A DNA stretch of 64,000 bases from Haloimpatiens massiliensis (GCF_900184255.1 NZ_LT854640.1:416019-480018), one strand, 5' to 3'. Numbered from the stretch's first letter, positions 52,132 to 61,036 are shown. The notes: generated by a model from the sequence alone, not told the origin. Made by a program: numbers and translations.

Positions 52132-53103
52132 ATGGATAAAAAAAGAAAGGTAATAATTGATTGTGATCCAGGAATAGATGATTCCTTGGCATTAGTTTTG
52201 GCTTTAAAATCACAAAAACTGGATGTGGTTGGCATTACCATTGTTTGTGGAAATGTTCCAGCTAAACAAGGAGTAGAAAATGCTTTAAAGGCCTTAGAAA
52301 TTTGTAATGCACTTCATTTGCCAGTTTATTTGGGAGAAGAAAATCCCCTAAAGAGAAATCTAGTAACGGCTCAAGATACTCATGGAGAAGATGGGGTAGG
52401 GGAATGTTTCTTTAAAAAAGTAAAAGGTGGAATAGTTAAGTTTGGTGCGGTGGATTTTATAATTGATACCTTGAAAAATAATAAGGATGTATCAATTATA
52501 ACATTGGGACCGCTAACTAATATTGCAAAGGCTTTAATTAAGGATAAAAGAGCATTTGCAAACTTAGATGAATTTATATCCATGGGAGGGTCATTTAAAA
52601 GTCATGGAAACTGTTCTCCAGTAGCTGAGTTTAATTATTGGGTTGACCCTCATGGTGCGGATTATGTGTATAAGAATTTAGAAAAGTCTATACAAATGGT
52701 AGGGTTGGATGTGACTAGGAAAATAGTACTTACACCAAATATACTCCAGTTAATTAAGAGATTAGGTGGAGAAATAGCTGAATACATTGTAGATATTACA
52801 AAATTTTACGTGGATTTTCATTGGAAACAAGAGGGCATAATAGGATGTGTAATTAATGATCCTTTAGCAGTTGCTTATTTTATGGATAGATCCATATGTA
52901 GTGGTTTTTCTTCTTATGTTCAAGTAGTTGAAGAGGGAATCGCCATGGGACAATCTATAGTAGATGTGGAGGATTTTTGGAATAAACCGCATAATGCAGT
53001 AGTTTTAAATCAAGTGGATTCTACTAAATTTATGCAGATGTTTTTGGAAACATTATTTCCACAAAGTAAAAAAATTATAAGCAAAGTGAAAGGAGTAATA
53101 TAG
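52132..53103 (+). CDS. queK: Nucleoside hydrolase, probably queuosine-specific (QueK-like)
   Basis: A 323-residue nucleoside hydrolase with the calcium-binding aspartate cluster IDCDPGIDDSLAL near the N-terminus and a C-terminal region with INDPLAVAY. Family enzymes split ribonucleosides into base and ribose. Position behind a preQ1 riboswitch, next to an ECF component and a radical SAM protein, matches the queK gene of Clostridioides difficile, which frees queuine from queuosine. The queuosine specificity is inferred from context. AAAGGAGAAGGAAG precedes the ATG. Confidence 0.88.
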   Translation: MDKKRKVIIDCDPGIDDSLALVLALKSQKLDVVGITIVCGNVPAKQGVENALKALEICNALHLPVYLGEENPLKRNLVTAQDTHGEDGVGECFFKKVKGGIVKFGAVDFIIDTLKNNKDVSIITLGPLTNIAKALIKDKRAFANLDEFISMGGSFKSHGNCSPVAEFNYWVDPHGADYVYKNLEKSIQMVGLDVTRKIVLTPNILQLIKRLGGEIAEYIVDITKFYVDFHWKQEGIIGCVINDPLAVAYFMDRSICSGFSSYVQVVEEGIAMGQSIVDVEDFWNKPHNAVVLNQVDSTKFMQMFLETLFPQSKKIISKVKGVI

Positions 53104-53661
53104 ATGAAAAAGGTATCAGCTTTAAATTTAAGCATAGTGGGATTTGGAATTGCATTGAATATCATAGGAGCTTTCATAGCTTTAAATTTAAGATTGCCAA
53201 TTTATTTAGATTCAATAGGAACTATTCTAGTGGCATTTGTTTTAGGGCCTGCATATGGAGTTGCCACTGGATTATGTGGAAGTATAGTTAGTGGAATAAC
53301 TTTTGATATTTATTCTTTATACTTTGCTCCGGTGCAAATATTAGTAGGACTTTTAAGTGGATTAATGTTTAAGAAAGGTTTTATGAAGGGAATTAAGATG
53401 CCTTTAGGAGTATTGGCGGTTTCTATATTTTCATCACTAATGGGTGCTGTAATAGCTGCTTTTGTCTTTGACGGTATAACTTCTTCTGGCTCAACTTATA
53501 TAGTTCAATTATTATCAGCACTAGGAGTAAACAAGGTTATTAGTGTATTTATAGTACAATTTTTAACAGATTATTGCGATAAATTTGTAGCAGTATCTTT
53601 AGTAATGCCAGTAGCCTTAGGATTACCAATAAGTATTAAACAAAAATGTATAAGGAGATAA
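53104..53661 (+). CDS. qrtT: ECF transporter S component (queuosine-type, QrtT-like)
   Basis: A 185-residue protein with five or six membrane helices of the ECF S-component type (AFVLGPAYGVATGLCGSIVS; QFLTDYCDKFVAV). It needs the shared EcfA/EcfT module, not encoded here, to import its ligand. The operon suggests queuosine or queuine as ligand. AAAGGAG precedes the ATG, one base after the previous stop. Confidence 0.85.
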   Translation: MKKVSALNLSIVGFGIALNIIGAFIALNLRLPIYLDSIGTILVAFVLGPAYGVATGLCGSIVSGITFDIYSLYFAPVQILVGLLSGLMFKKGFMKGIKMPLGVLAVSIFSSLMGAVIAAFVFDGITSSGSTYIVQLLSALGVNKVISVFIVQFLTDYCDKFVAVSLVMPVALGLPISIKQKCIRR

Positions 53662-53663
53662 CA

Positions 53664-54353
53664 GTGGATAGATATAGTATTATTGAAAATAAAAATAAAA
53701 GAGAAATTGTATTATTAAAAGGATTTCCTTGTATATGGGGTAAGTGTACCTTTTGTGATTATATACTAGATAATTCAGAATCAGAAGGGGAAATAAATAA
53801 ATTAAATTTAGAAGTACTTGAAAAAGTTACAGGAAAGTACAAGGTTTTAGAGATAATAAATTCAGGAAGCTGTTTTGAGATACCAAAGGAAACTTTACAG
53901 AGAATATTACAAATTATTAAAGAAAAAAATATAGAAAAATTATTTTTGGAAAGTCATTGGTGTTATAGAAATAGATTAGATGAAATGAGAGAATTTTTTA
54001 AAATACCAATAGTTTTTAAAATAGGAGTGGAAACTTTTGATTATAATTTTAGAAATATAGTGTTAAATAAAAATGCTAAGTTTGTATCTCCAGAAGAGGT
54101 TAAAAAATATTTTCAATCACCTTGTTTAATGGTAGGAATAAAAGGTCAGACTAAGGAAATGATTGAAAAAGATATAGAAATTGCTTTAAAGTATTTTTCT
54201 CATGCTACAATAAATATTTTTACTCCTAATTCATCTAGAATAGAAAGAGATGAACAACTTGTTAAGTGGTTTAAAGATAAGTATTCATTTTTAGAGGAAA
54301 ATCCTAATATAGAGGTTCTATATAATAATACTGATTTTGGAGTGGGAGAATAA
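53664..54353 (+). CDS. queL: Radical SAM protein, probable queuine lyase (QueL-like)
   Basis: About 229 residues with an unusual radical SAM motif, CIWGKCTFC (Cys23, Cys28, Cys31; CX4CX2C), and LFLESHWCYRN, FKIGVETFDY and LMVGIKGQTKE in a TIM-barrel-like order. In C. difficile QueL cleaves queuine to preQ1. I took GTG 53664 as start because AAGGAG stands 7 bases before it; an ATG at 53646 inside the previous gene has none. The assignment rests on neighbours, the Cys pattern and size. Confidence 0.82.
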   Translation: MDRYSIIENKNKREIVLLKGFPCIWGKCTFCDYILDNSESEGEINKLNLEVLEKVTGKYKVLEIINSGSCFEIPKETLQRILQIIKEKNIEKLFLESHWCYRNRLDEMREFFKIPIVFKIGVETFDYNFRNIVLNKNAKFVSPEEVKKYFQSPCLMVGIKGQTKEMIEKDIEIALKYFSHATINIFTPNSSRIERDEQLVKWFKDKYSFLEENPNIEVLYNNTDFGVGE

Positions 54354-54376
54354 AGGTTTTACATATCTTTTATATA

Positions 54377-54622
54377 TTGAAACTAACTATCTTCGTATAT
54401 GTGCAAAGTCAACATATTTTCTCATTTTTTGATACTAAAGGTTTTATTATCATGGCATTTATGATAACTGCTGGTATTTCTTTAAAAAGAGCTAATATTA
54501 TACCATCACTGTACTTAGGAACTTTTTATATTACATTGGGAATTTCTCTTTTTTCAGCAGCGATAAGTTTTGCATCTGCTGGAATTAAATATGAAAATAC
54601 AAAGATTAAATATTTTAATTAA
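54377..54622 (+). CDS. Small membrane protein, possibly truncated
   Basis: An 81-codon frame starting at TTG without a clear ribosome site. Two membrane helices (FIIMAFMITAGISL and LYLGTFYITLGISLF) are plausible. The first residues (MKLTIFVYVQSQHIF) look like the end of a helix, so the N-terminus may be lost. No known domain. It could be the last gene of the preQ1 operon. Confidence 0.45.
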   Translation: MKLTIFVYVQSQHIFSFFDTKGFIIMAFMITAGISLKRANIIPSLYLGTFYITLGISLFSAAISFASAGIKYENTKIKYFN

Positions 54623-54674
54623 TAGGATTTACTATAAAAGTATCATTAATAATAAAAATTTTATAAATAATTAT

Positions 54675-54721
54675 ATAACTCTAGAATGCATTAAGTTAAT
54701 TTTTGTGTGCTAGAGTTATTT
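54675..54721 (+). terminator. Terminator-like hairpin after the preQ1 operon
   Basis: ATAACTCTAG (54675-54684) pairs with CTAGAGTTAT (54710-54719), perfect 10 bp, loop of 25 with some further pairing; the T tail is short. Confidence 0.6.
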
Positions 54722-54800
54722 GCTTTAAATATTTATGGATAAAAAAATAATAATATATTGATGTATAAGTAATCTTTAAATACATAGAATAAAATTGAAA

Positions 54801-55025
54801 ATATATTGTAGATATATTGTAGATATAATTAATAAAGTTTTGTTTTATGAGGGAGGTGACAACGCACCATTGGCTGATGGTATAGCATTGTATATGCTAT
54901 TATGTACACTAATCATAGTTAAATGTAATCTTTGTTTAAGGGATTATGTGTATGAATAAAATCTATAGTTTTAATATGTATATGTTATTTATATTTTTAT
55001 AGATTTTATAAAGCTATAATAAATT
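54801..55025 (+). promoter_or_regulatory. cooS promoter and structured leader
   Basis: An 11-bp unit ATATATTGTAG is repeated in tandem (54801-54811, 54812-54822) and runs into a -10 box TATAAT (54824-54829), which suggests an activator site. Downstream come the adjacent hairpins ACCAT/ATGGT (54866-54881) and ATAGCAT/ATGCTAT (54882-54900), with a competing GGTG/CACC, then a perfect 12-bp inverted repeat (54956-54967, 54998-55009). No ribosome site stands before the cooS ATG. Confidence 0.55.
54870..54959 (+). CDS. Possible hydrophobic micropeptide upstream of cooS
   Basis: A TTG at 54870 stands 11 bases behind GGGAGGTG (54851-54858) and opens a frame of 29 codons with a hydrophobic stretch (GIALYMLLCTLIIV) and three Cys. 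Short hydrophobic peptides behind a strong GGAGGTGA site resemble holin-like toxins or leader peptides. The start is not ATG and lies in a hairpin, so it may be chance. Confidence 0.25.
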   Translation: MADGIALYMLLCTLIIVKCNLCLRDYVYE

Positions 55026-56942
55026 ATGAATAAAGATATATTAGAAAAAACAGAAGGTCGTGTAAGTTATCATGATTCAGTTGAAGAAATGTTAAAACGT
55101 ATAAGAGAAGATGGGATGTCCAATGTATTTGATAGATGGACACTACAGGAAAAGATTCGTTGTAAATTTTGTCTACAGGGATTAAGTTGTCAGTTATGTT
55201 CTCAAGGACCATGTAGAATAAGTGAAAAAAGCGGACAGGATAAAGGTGTATGTGGCATTGGGCCAGATGCTATGGCTATGAGAAATTTCTTATTAAAAAA
55301 CATAATGGGTGCAGGTACATATAGTCATCATGCTTATGAAGCTTTTCGTACATTGAAGGCTACAGGAGAAGGAAAGACACCATTTACAATTAAAGATACG
55401 GATAAATTAAAATGGATGTGTGAAAAACTAGGAATTGAAGTAAGTGGAGACATAAACAAAATGGCTATACAATTAGCAGAATTACTAGAAGACCAGCAGA
55501 AAGTAGATACAGAGCAAAAAAACCTTATGGTAGAAGCATTTGCTCCAAAAAAAAGAAAAGAGGTTTGGAGAAAATTAAATATATATCCTGCTGGGACAGT
55601 TCACGAGGAGCAAAACTGTGTGGCTAGTTGTTTAACCAATGTAGATGGAAGTTACAAATCCTTAGCAGCGAAAGCTTTGCGTTTAGGAATAGCTACTATA
55701 TATAATTCACAAATTGGGCTTGAAATGGTGCAAGATATTTTATTCGGAACACCTATGCCACATGAGGTAAATGTAGACTTAGGTATTATGGAGCCAGAGT
55801 ATGTAAATATAGTATTTAATGGACACCAACCTTGGGGTGGAGCGGCTACAATACAAAAAGCTAAAATGACTGAAGTTCAAGAAAAGGCTCGAGCAGCGGG
55901 GGCAAAAGGGCTTAGAGTAGTAGGTTCTATTGAAACAGGGCAAGAATTACTACAGAGATTTGAAGTAGACGATGTTTTTGTAGGGTTGATGGGTAACTGG
56001 TTAACTATAGAGCCACTTTTAGCTACAGGCACAGTGGATGTTCTTGCTATGGAAGAAAACTGTTCACCACCAGCTATAGACCACTATGCTGAAAAATACC
56101 AGGCAACGCTAGTGAGCATAAGCACTATTATAGATTTACCAGGTTTACAGCATAAGATTCCATATGATCCTGAAAAAGTGGATGCTATGGCAGATAAACT
56201 TATTGATTTAGCAATAGAAAATTTTAAAAAGCGTAAAGATAAAGTTAAACCAATGGTTCCTAAAATTACTCAAAAGGCTATTGCAGGATTCTCTACTGAA
56301 GCGGTCTTAAAAGCCCTTGGAAATAAACTTGATCCATTAGTAGACGTAATTGCTGCTGGTAAAATTAAAGGGGTAGTAGCGTTAGCGAATTGTTCAACAT
56401 TGAGAAATGGGCCTCAGGATTGGAATACAGTGAATCTTACAAAGGAATTAATTAAAAAAGATATATTAGTAGTTGCTGGAGGCTGCGGAAATCACGCATT
56501 AGAGGTGGCTGGGCTTTGCACTTTAGAAGCAGCTAATAATATAGCTGGAGAAGGATTAAAAGAAGTTTGCAACCTTTTGAAAATTCCTCCAGTATTAAGC
56601 TTTGGAACTTGTACAGATACTGGAAGAATATCAATGCTTGTAACTGCGCTTGCAGACCATATGGATTTAGATATATCAGAGCTTCCAATAGCAGTGACTG
56701 CTCCAGAATGGATGGAGCAAAAGGCTACTATAGATGGAATATTTGCAGTGGCTTATGGTGCATATACTCATTTATCACCAGTGCCATTTATGACAGGAGC
56801 TCCTAAACTTGTGAAACTATTGACTGAAGATGTGGAGGAAATAACTGGAGGTAAGGTTGCTCTTGGAGATAATCCTATAGAAGTAGCAAATAATATAGAG
56901 GAACATATTGTGAATAAGAGAAGAAAATTAGGATTAAGCTAA
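55026..56942 (+). CDS. cooS: Carbon monoxide dehydrogenase catalytic subunit, divergent
   Basis: A 638-residue CooS homologue; the normal enzyme oxidises CO to CO2 at a Ni-Fe-S centre. The N-terminus has Cys46, 49, 55, 58, 63 and 76 (CKFCLQGLSCQLC and PCRIS), fitting the B cluster and a CxxC-type D cluster. The catalytic cluster ligands His267, Cys346, Cys456, Cys487 and Cys529 are present, and so is the Lys after APEWMEQ. But the usual GICCTG motif reads GSIETG, so Glu303 replaces a ligand Cys. It stands alone: no CooF, CooC, AcsB or hydrogenase beside it. CO oxidation is therefore uncertain. Confidence 0.85.
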   Translation: MNKDILEKTEGRVSYHDSVEEMLKRIREDGMSNVFDRWTLQEKIRCKFCLQGLSCQLCSQGPCRISEKSGQDKGVCGIGPDAMAMRNFLLKNIMGAGTYSHHAYEAFRTLKATGEGKTPFTIKDTDKLKWMCEKLGIEVSGDINKMAIQLAELLEDQQKVDTEQKNLMVEAFAPKKRKEVWRKLNIYPAGTVHEEQNCVASCLTNVDGSYKSLAAKALRLGIATIYNSQIGLEMVQDILFGTPMPHEVNVDLGIMEPEYVNIVFNGHQPWGGAATIQKAKMTEVQEKARAAGAKGLRVVGSIETGQELLQRFEVDDVFVGLMGNWLTIEPLLATGTVDVLAMEENCSPPAIDHYAEKYQATLVSISTIIDLPGLQHKIPYDPEKVDAMADKLIDLAIENFKKRKDKVKPMVPKITQKAIAGFSTEAVLKALGNKLDPLVDVIAAGKIKGVVALANCSTLRNGPQDWNTVNLTKELIKKDILVVAGGCGNHALEVAGLCTLEAANNIAGEGLKEVCNLLKIPPVLSFGTCTDTGRISMLVTALADHMDLDISELPIAVTAPEWMEQKATIDGIFAVAYGAYTHLSPVPFMTGAPKLVKLLTEDVEEITGGKVALGDNPIEVANNIEEHIVNKRRKLGLS

Positions 56943-57060
56943 ATATCTGTATAAGCAATTTCTAAGTAAACACTTAAAAATTTAAACACTATTATGAAGA
57001 ATATGTAAAAATCTCAAAATTACAGAATAAATTTATGCTAATTTTGGATATCTATTAATA

Positions 57061-57115
57061 AAAAGAGAGACTATATGGTGAATTGAGTTTAATTCAAAAT
57101 TATAGTCTCTTTTTT
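57061..57115 (+). terminator. Terminator of cooS
   Basis: AGAGACTATA (57066-57075) and TATAGTCTCT (57101-57110) form a perfect stem with a small hairpin inside, flanked by A and T runs. Confidence 0.85.
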
Positions 57116-57342
57116 AAGAGTTTAACAAGTTAACATACTAGTAATTAATGTATGAAGAGATTTAGTATGTTAAAAAATTTAATACATTAATAAGTATTAT
57201 TTGATATGACATATAGATCAAATGATTAGATTTTATTGCAGATAGTATCACAGATGCTACAATTAAATGATGAACTTTGTTATTTTGTGTAGAAAATTTA
57301 TATAAAATATTATAGAATTGAGAAAAGAAAGGATGTGAAATT
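57116..57342. other. Intergenic stretch before lgt
   Basis: AT-rich with no gene visible; GAAAGGATGTG at its end is the lgt ribosome site. Confidence 0.4.
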
Positions 57343-58110
57343 ATGAATCCAGTTGCATTTTCAATTTTAGGTTTTGATATAAGGTGGTATGGAATACTAA
57401 TATCCATTGGAATTATAATAGGGCTGTTAGTGGCAAAGGTTAATTGTAAATGGAGAAATATAGATTATGATAACTTGCTAGATATGGTTCTTATTACTTT
57501 TCCATTAGCTATTATAGGGGCCAGGCTATATTATGTATTATTTGAATTTGAAAGCTACAAAAATAATCTTATGGATGCATTTAATATAAGGCAAGGTGGA
57601 CTTGCTATCCATGGAGGAATTATTTTTTCAGTAGTTGCTGCATTAATATACACAAAAAGAAAAAAAATTAGTTTTATTAAATTTGCGGATGTAGCGTTTC
57701 CATCTGTTATATTGGCTCAATCTATAGGTAGATGGGGAAATTTTTTTAATGGAGAAGCACATGGCGGACCTGTTAGCTATGATTTTATAAAGCAATTTCC
57801 TGAGTTTATCCAAAAAGGTATGAATATAGAGAGGATATATTATCATCCTACATTTTTGTATGAATCTATATGGGATTTACTAATATTTTTAATATTGATG
57901 ATTTTATTAAGAAAAAGCAAAAAAAATGGAGTAGTATTTTTCACATACATTGGTTTATATTCTATAGGAAGATTTTTAATTGAAGGGTTAAGGACGGACA
58001 GTCTTATGATAGGAAATATAAGAGTTGCTCAATTTATTAGTTTAATTGGTATTATGATTTGGATAATTTTTATTATTTCACAGAGGTCTTTATCAAATAC
58101 GAAAAAATAA
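57343..58110 (+). CDS. lgt: Prolipoprotein diacylglyceryl transferase
   Basis: A 255-residue, seven-helix membrane enzyme that moves diacylglycerol from phosphatidylglycerol to the lipobox Cys of prelipoproteins. The Lgt signatures are clear: RQGGLAIHGGI and GRWGNFFNGEAHGGP. GAAAGGATGTG precedes the ATG. It would process the lipoproteins of this window. It is not next to lsp or other usual partners and may be one of several copies. Confidence 0.93.
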   Translation: MNPVAFSILGFDIRWYGILISIGIIIGLLVAKVNCKWRNIDYDNLLDMVLITFPLAIIGARLYYVLFEFESYKNNLMDAFNIRQGGLAIHGGIIFSVVAALIYTKRKKISFIKFADVAFPSVILAQSIGRWGNFFNGEAHGGPVSYDFIKQFPEFIQKGMNIERIYYHPTFLYESIWDLLIFLILMILLRKSKKNGVVFFTYIGLYSIGRFLIEGLRTDSLMIGNIRVAQFISLIGIMIWIIFIISQRSLSNTKK

Positions 58111-58272
58111 AAAGAAAAAATATAATAGTACATTATTATAAGACTTTTATAATGTAAAACTTTTAATAATTGAAAAAAGCGTATCCATACATTTTCCTTT
58201 GCCAATTATTTATTATATTATGTAAGTATATAGAAAGCTTATAGTTAAAATATAGTATTGGGGGGAACTGTA

Positions 58273-58848
58273 ATGAAACAAAATATTGTAAGAAATGAAA
58301 CCAGTAGTTCAAAGGCAATTGAACTTACACAAATGGCTCTTATGACTGCAATAATATGTGTAGCAACTATGTCTATAAAAATTCCAACAGTAATGGGTAT
58401 TGGATATGACCATTTAGGAGATAGTATGATATTCTTTGCAGCTATTTTATTCGGAAGAAAAAAAGGAGCTATAACATCTGCTATAGGAATGAGTTTGGCG
58501 GATTTATTATCTGGCTATGCATATTATGTACCTTTTACGTTTGTAATAAAAGGCATAATGGCATTGATTGCTACAACAATTGCATATAGGGGAAATTACG
58601 AAGGTAAAAATATGATCAATAATATATTTGCCTTTGTAGTAGCAGGTGCATGGATGGTATTTGGATATTTTGTAGCAAAGATAATTTTAGTTAAATTTGT
58701 ATTGTTTAAGGTTGATACTTATAGTGAAGCTTTAGCTTTAGGACTTGCAAGTATTCCAAATAATATAGGACAGGTTACTGTAGGGATATTAATTGCAGTA
58801 CCATTGATTAAATTACTACAAGGAAAGTTAAATATCAAAAGAAAATAG
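58273..58848 (+). CDS. ECF transporter S component of unknown ligand
   Basis: A 191-residue protein with about six membrane helices, resembling the riboflavin/pantothenate group of S components (ATMSIKIPTVMGIGYDHLGD; SMIFFAAILFGRKKGAI). It captures a vitamin or related compound and works with the shared ECF module. The ATG at 58273 is preceded by GGGGGG. It is not behind a recognisable riboswitch, so the ligand is open; the thiamine gene downstream has its own control. Confidence 0.82.
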   Translation: MKQNIVRNETSSSKAIELTQMALMTAIICVATMSIKIPTVMGIGYDHLGDSMIFFAAILFGRKKGAITSAIGMSLADLLSGYAYYVPFTFVIKGIMALIATTIAYRGNYEGKNMINNIFAFVVAGAWMVFGYFVAKIILVKFVLFKVDTYSEALALGLASIPNNIGQVTVGILIAVPLIKLLQGKLNIKRK

Positions 58849-58935
58849 TTCTAACGTTAATTTGTAAATTTGATTTTGAGCATATTTGTATTATGACTAT
58901 AGATGGTGTATAATTAAATCGAAATTTGAATAGAG

Positions 58936-59019
58936 TGCTAGGGGTGCTTAAAAGCTGAGATGGATTTTGCTAATCCTATCCCTTATACCTGATCTGGATA
59001 ATGCCAGCGTAGGAAAGCA
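58936..59019 (+). promoter_or_regulatory. TPP riboswitch
   Basis: The THI-box is plain: GGGGTGC with GCTGAGAT on the left and ACCTGATCTGGATAATGCCA then GCGTAGGAAAGCA on the right, closed by TGCT/AGCA (58936-58939, 59016-59019). Thiamine pyrophosphate would switch off the thiT gene through the terminator that follows. Confidence 0.95.
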
Positions 59020-59037
59020 GCATATGATATTGTTAGT

Positions 59038-59069
59038 AAATACTGTTTTTCAGCAGTATTTATTTTTTT
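59038..59069 (+). terminator. Expression-platform terminator of the TPP riboswitch
   Basis: AAATACTG (59038-59045) and CAGTATTT (59054-59061), 8 bp, followed by a T run. Confidence 0.88.
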
Positions 59070-59178
59070 ATGTTATATATGAAGTTATTAGTATTTAATC
59101 TAAAATTATAATAATAAATGAATTTTATTTAAATAATACTTATTAGGTTAAAATAAAATATAGAAGGAGGAATTATTA

Positions 59179-59832
59179 ATGAATTGGTTTAATTTTAAAT
59201 TTAAATCTCCAAAGTTTGGGGAAGCTTTGAGTACAGTTTCTTCAGATCCAGTTATATACATAAGCATAATAGCCATAATAATTTTAATTGCAGTAATTAT
59301 ACATATGAATAAAGCTAAATTAACTACAAAAATTATGCTTCATGTATCTATGGCTGTGGCTATAGCCACTGTACTAAAAATGTTTAGGATAATGAAAATG
59401 CCTATGGGAGGTTCTGTAACTTTAGGTTCCATGATTCCTATTATATTCATAGCTTATATTTATGGTACTAAAGTGGGATGTTTAGCAGGAGTGATATTTG
59501 GCGTAATTGATTTAATTTTAGGACCATATGTGGTACATCCAGTACAGCTTATACTAGACTATGTTTTAGCTTTTGGAGTTTTAGGCTTTGCAGGATATTT
59601 TAAAAATAATATTTTTATTGGTGGATTAGTGGGCATAGGGTTAAGATTCATATGTCACGTGTTATCAGGAGTTGTTTTCTTTTCTTCGGCTGCAGAAGGT
59701 CAAAATGTATGGGTTTACTCCATATTATATAATGGAACGTATTTACTTCCAGAGGCTATAATAGCTGTTGTAATTTTAGCTATAATTCCTGTGAAAAGAA
59801 TAAAAACACAAATTGCAAGTTCGTTGTATTAA
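59179..59832 (+). CDS. thiT: Thiamine ECF transporter S component
   Basis: A 217-residue membrane protein of the ThiT family, preceded by an extra N-terminal helix. The core has SMIPIIFIAYIYGTKVGCLA and FGVIDLILGPYVVHPVQLIL, as in ThiT, which binds thiamine with very high affinity. AAGGAGGAATT precedes the ATG. The TPP riboswitch directly upstream confirms a thiamine role. The EcfA1A2T module must be elsewhere. Confidence 0.93.
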   Translation: MNWFNFKFKSPKFGEALSTVSSDPVIYISIIAIIILIAVIIHMNKAKLTTKIMLHVSMAVAIATVLKMFRIMKMPMGGSVTLGSMIPIIFIAYIYGTKVGCLAGVIFGVIDLILGPYVVHPVQLILDYVLAFGVLGFAGYFKNNIFIGGLVGIGLRFICHVLSGVVFFSSAAEGQNVWVYSILYNGTYLLPEAIIAVVILAIIPVKRIKTQIASSLY

Positions 59833-59900
59833 TAGAAAGCTTTTAATGAGTTTCTTTTATCAAATAGGTTAATAAGAGTAGATAAGTCTATTTATAACAA

Positions 59901-59952
59901 GTTCTAAGTTTCAGATGAAGTTAAAATTTCATTTGAACTTAGAACTTTGTTT
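59901..59952 (+). terminator. Terminator of thiT
   Basis: A long stem, GTTCTAAGTT...GATGAA (59901-59919) with TTTCAT...AACTTAGAAC (59927-59945), a three-base mismatch inside, T tail. Confidence 0.88.
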
Positions 59953-60166
59953 ATGTTTTGGAACTATAATTTTATAAGTTTACTATTAAAGCATAATTAA
60001 CTATATGCTATAATTTTTATACGAAGTAATGTTCTTTATGAAAACTATCAATAGAAAATTGGTGAATAAAGTATATTTTTTAGTTGTTTTCATAATTCAA
60101 GTAATTTAATATTTTTTGTAGGATAATCACAAAATAAATAAAAAATAATAGGTAGGTGAGTGTTCA
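59953..60166. other. Intergenic stretch before the SDR gene
   Basis: No gene or RNA element is recognised. TAGGTGAG near the end is the ribosome site for the GTG start. Confidence 0.4.
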
Positions 60167-61036
60167 GTGAAAAAGATATTATTAACTGGAGGACATGGAT
60201 TTTTTTGTACAAGATTTTATGAAAGATATAAAAATGAATATAAAATATTGTCTACAGGAAGAGAGGATTTAGATATAACAGATGATATAAAAGTAATGCA
60301 GGTTTTTAAAGAGTTTAAACCAGATTATGTTATACATGCTGCAGCTATAGCAGTTACGGACTTTTGTAATGAGCATCCAGAAATAGCTCAAAAAATAAAT
60401 GTAGATGGAGCTGTTAATGTGGCTAAGGCGTGTAAAGAGGTAGGAGCAAAACTTGTATTTATAAGTTCTGAACAAGTATTTAATGGAAATATAGAAAATG
60501 GGCCTTATGATGAAGGACATAGACCAGTGCCAAATACTGTGTATGGTAAAAATAAATTAGAAGCAGAAAGGTTGTTAAAGGATATAATAGATGAATTGTG
60601 GATAGTAAGATTTACATGGTTGTTTGGTATGCCAGAAAAAAATTTAAGCATTTCATCAAACATACTTTGGGAAACAGTGGTTTCTTTACTAAAAGGAGAA
60701 AAAATATATGCATCTGCAAATGAATTCAGAGGTATGACTTATGTTTTTGAAATGGTAGAAAATTTTAAAAGAGTATTCCAATTACCGTATGATACCTACC
60801 ATATGGGAAGCTATAATTCTATGAGCAGATATGAAGTAGTAAAATATATATTAACGGAAATGGGATTGAGTAATAGAGTGAATGAGATACTTATAAAAGA
60901 TGAAGAAAAATATAAAGATTTTCCTAGAGATATACGATTAAATACAAAAAAAATAGAGAAATATGGTATAAAATTTACTTCTACTAGAGATGGGCTAACT
61001 AAATGTCTAAAAGACTATAGATTAAGTCTCTTGTAA
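60167..61036 (+). CDS. RmlD-like SDR family sugar nucleotide reductase
   Basis: A 289-residue extended short-chain dehydrogenase. The nucleotide loop is TGGHGFFCTRF and the catalytic pair is YGKNK (Tyr and Lys four apart). It resembles dTDP-4-dehydrorhamnose reductase (ITDDIKVMQVFKEFKPDYVI; VDGAVNVAKACKEVGAKLVF). The start is GTG at 60167. No rml genes are next to it, so the sugar substrate is open. Confidence 0.85.
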   Translation: MKKILLTGGHGFFCTRFYERYKNEYKILSTGREDLDITDDIKVMQVFKEFKPDYVIHAAAIAVTDFCNEHPEIAQKINVDGAVNVAKACKEVGAKLVFISSEQVFNGNIENGPYDEGHRPVPNTVYGKNKLEAERLLKDIIDELWIVRFTWLFGMPEKNLSISSNILWETVVSLLKGEKIYASANEFRGMTYVFEMVENFKRVFQLPYDTYHMGSYNSMSRYEVVKYILTEMGLSNRVNEILIKDEEKYKDFPRDIRLNTKKIEKYGIKFTSTRDGLTKCLKDYRLSLL

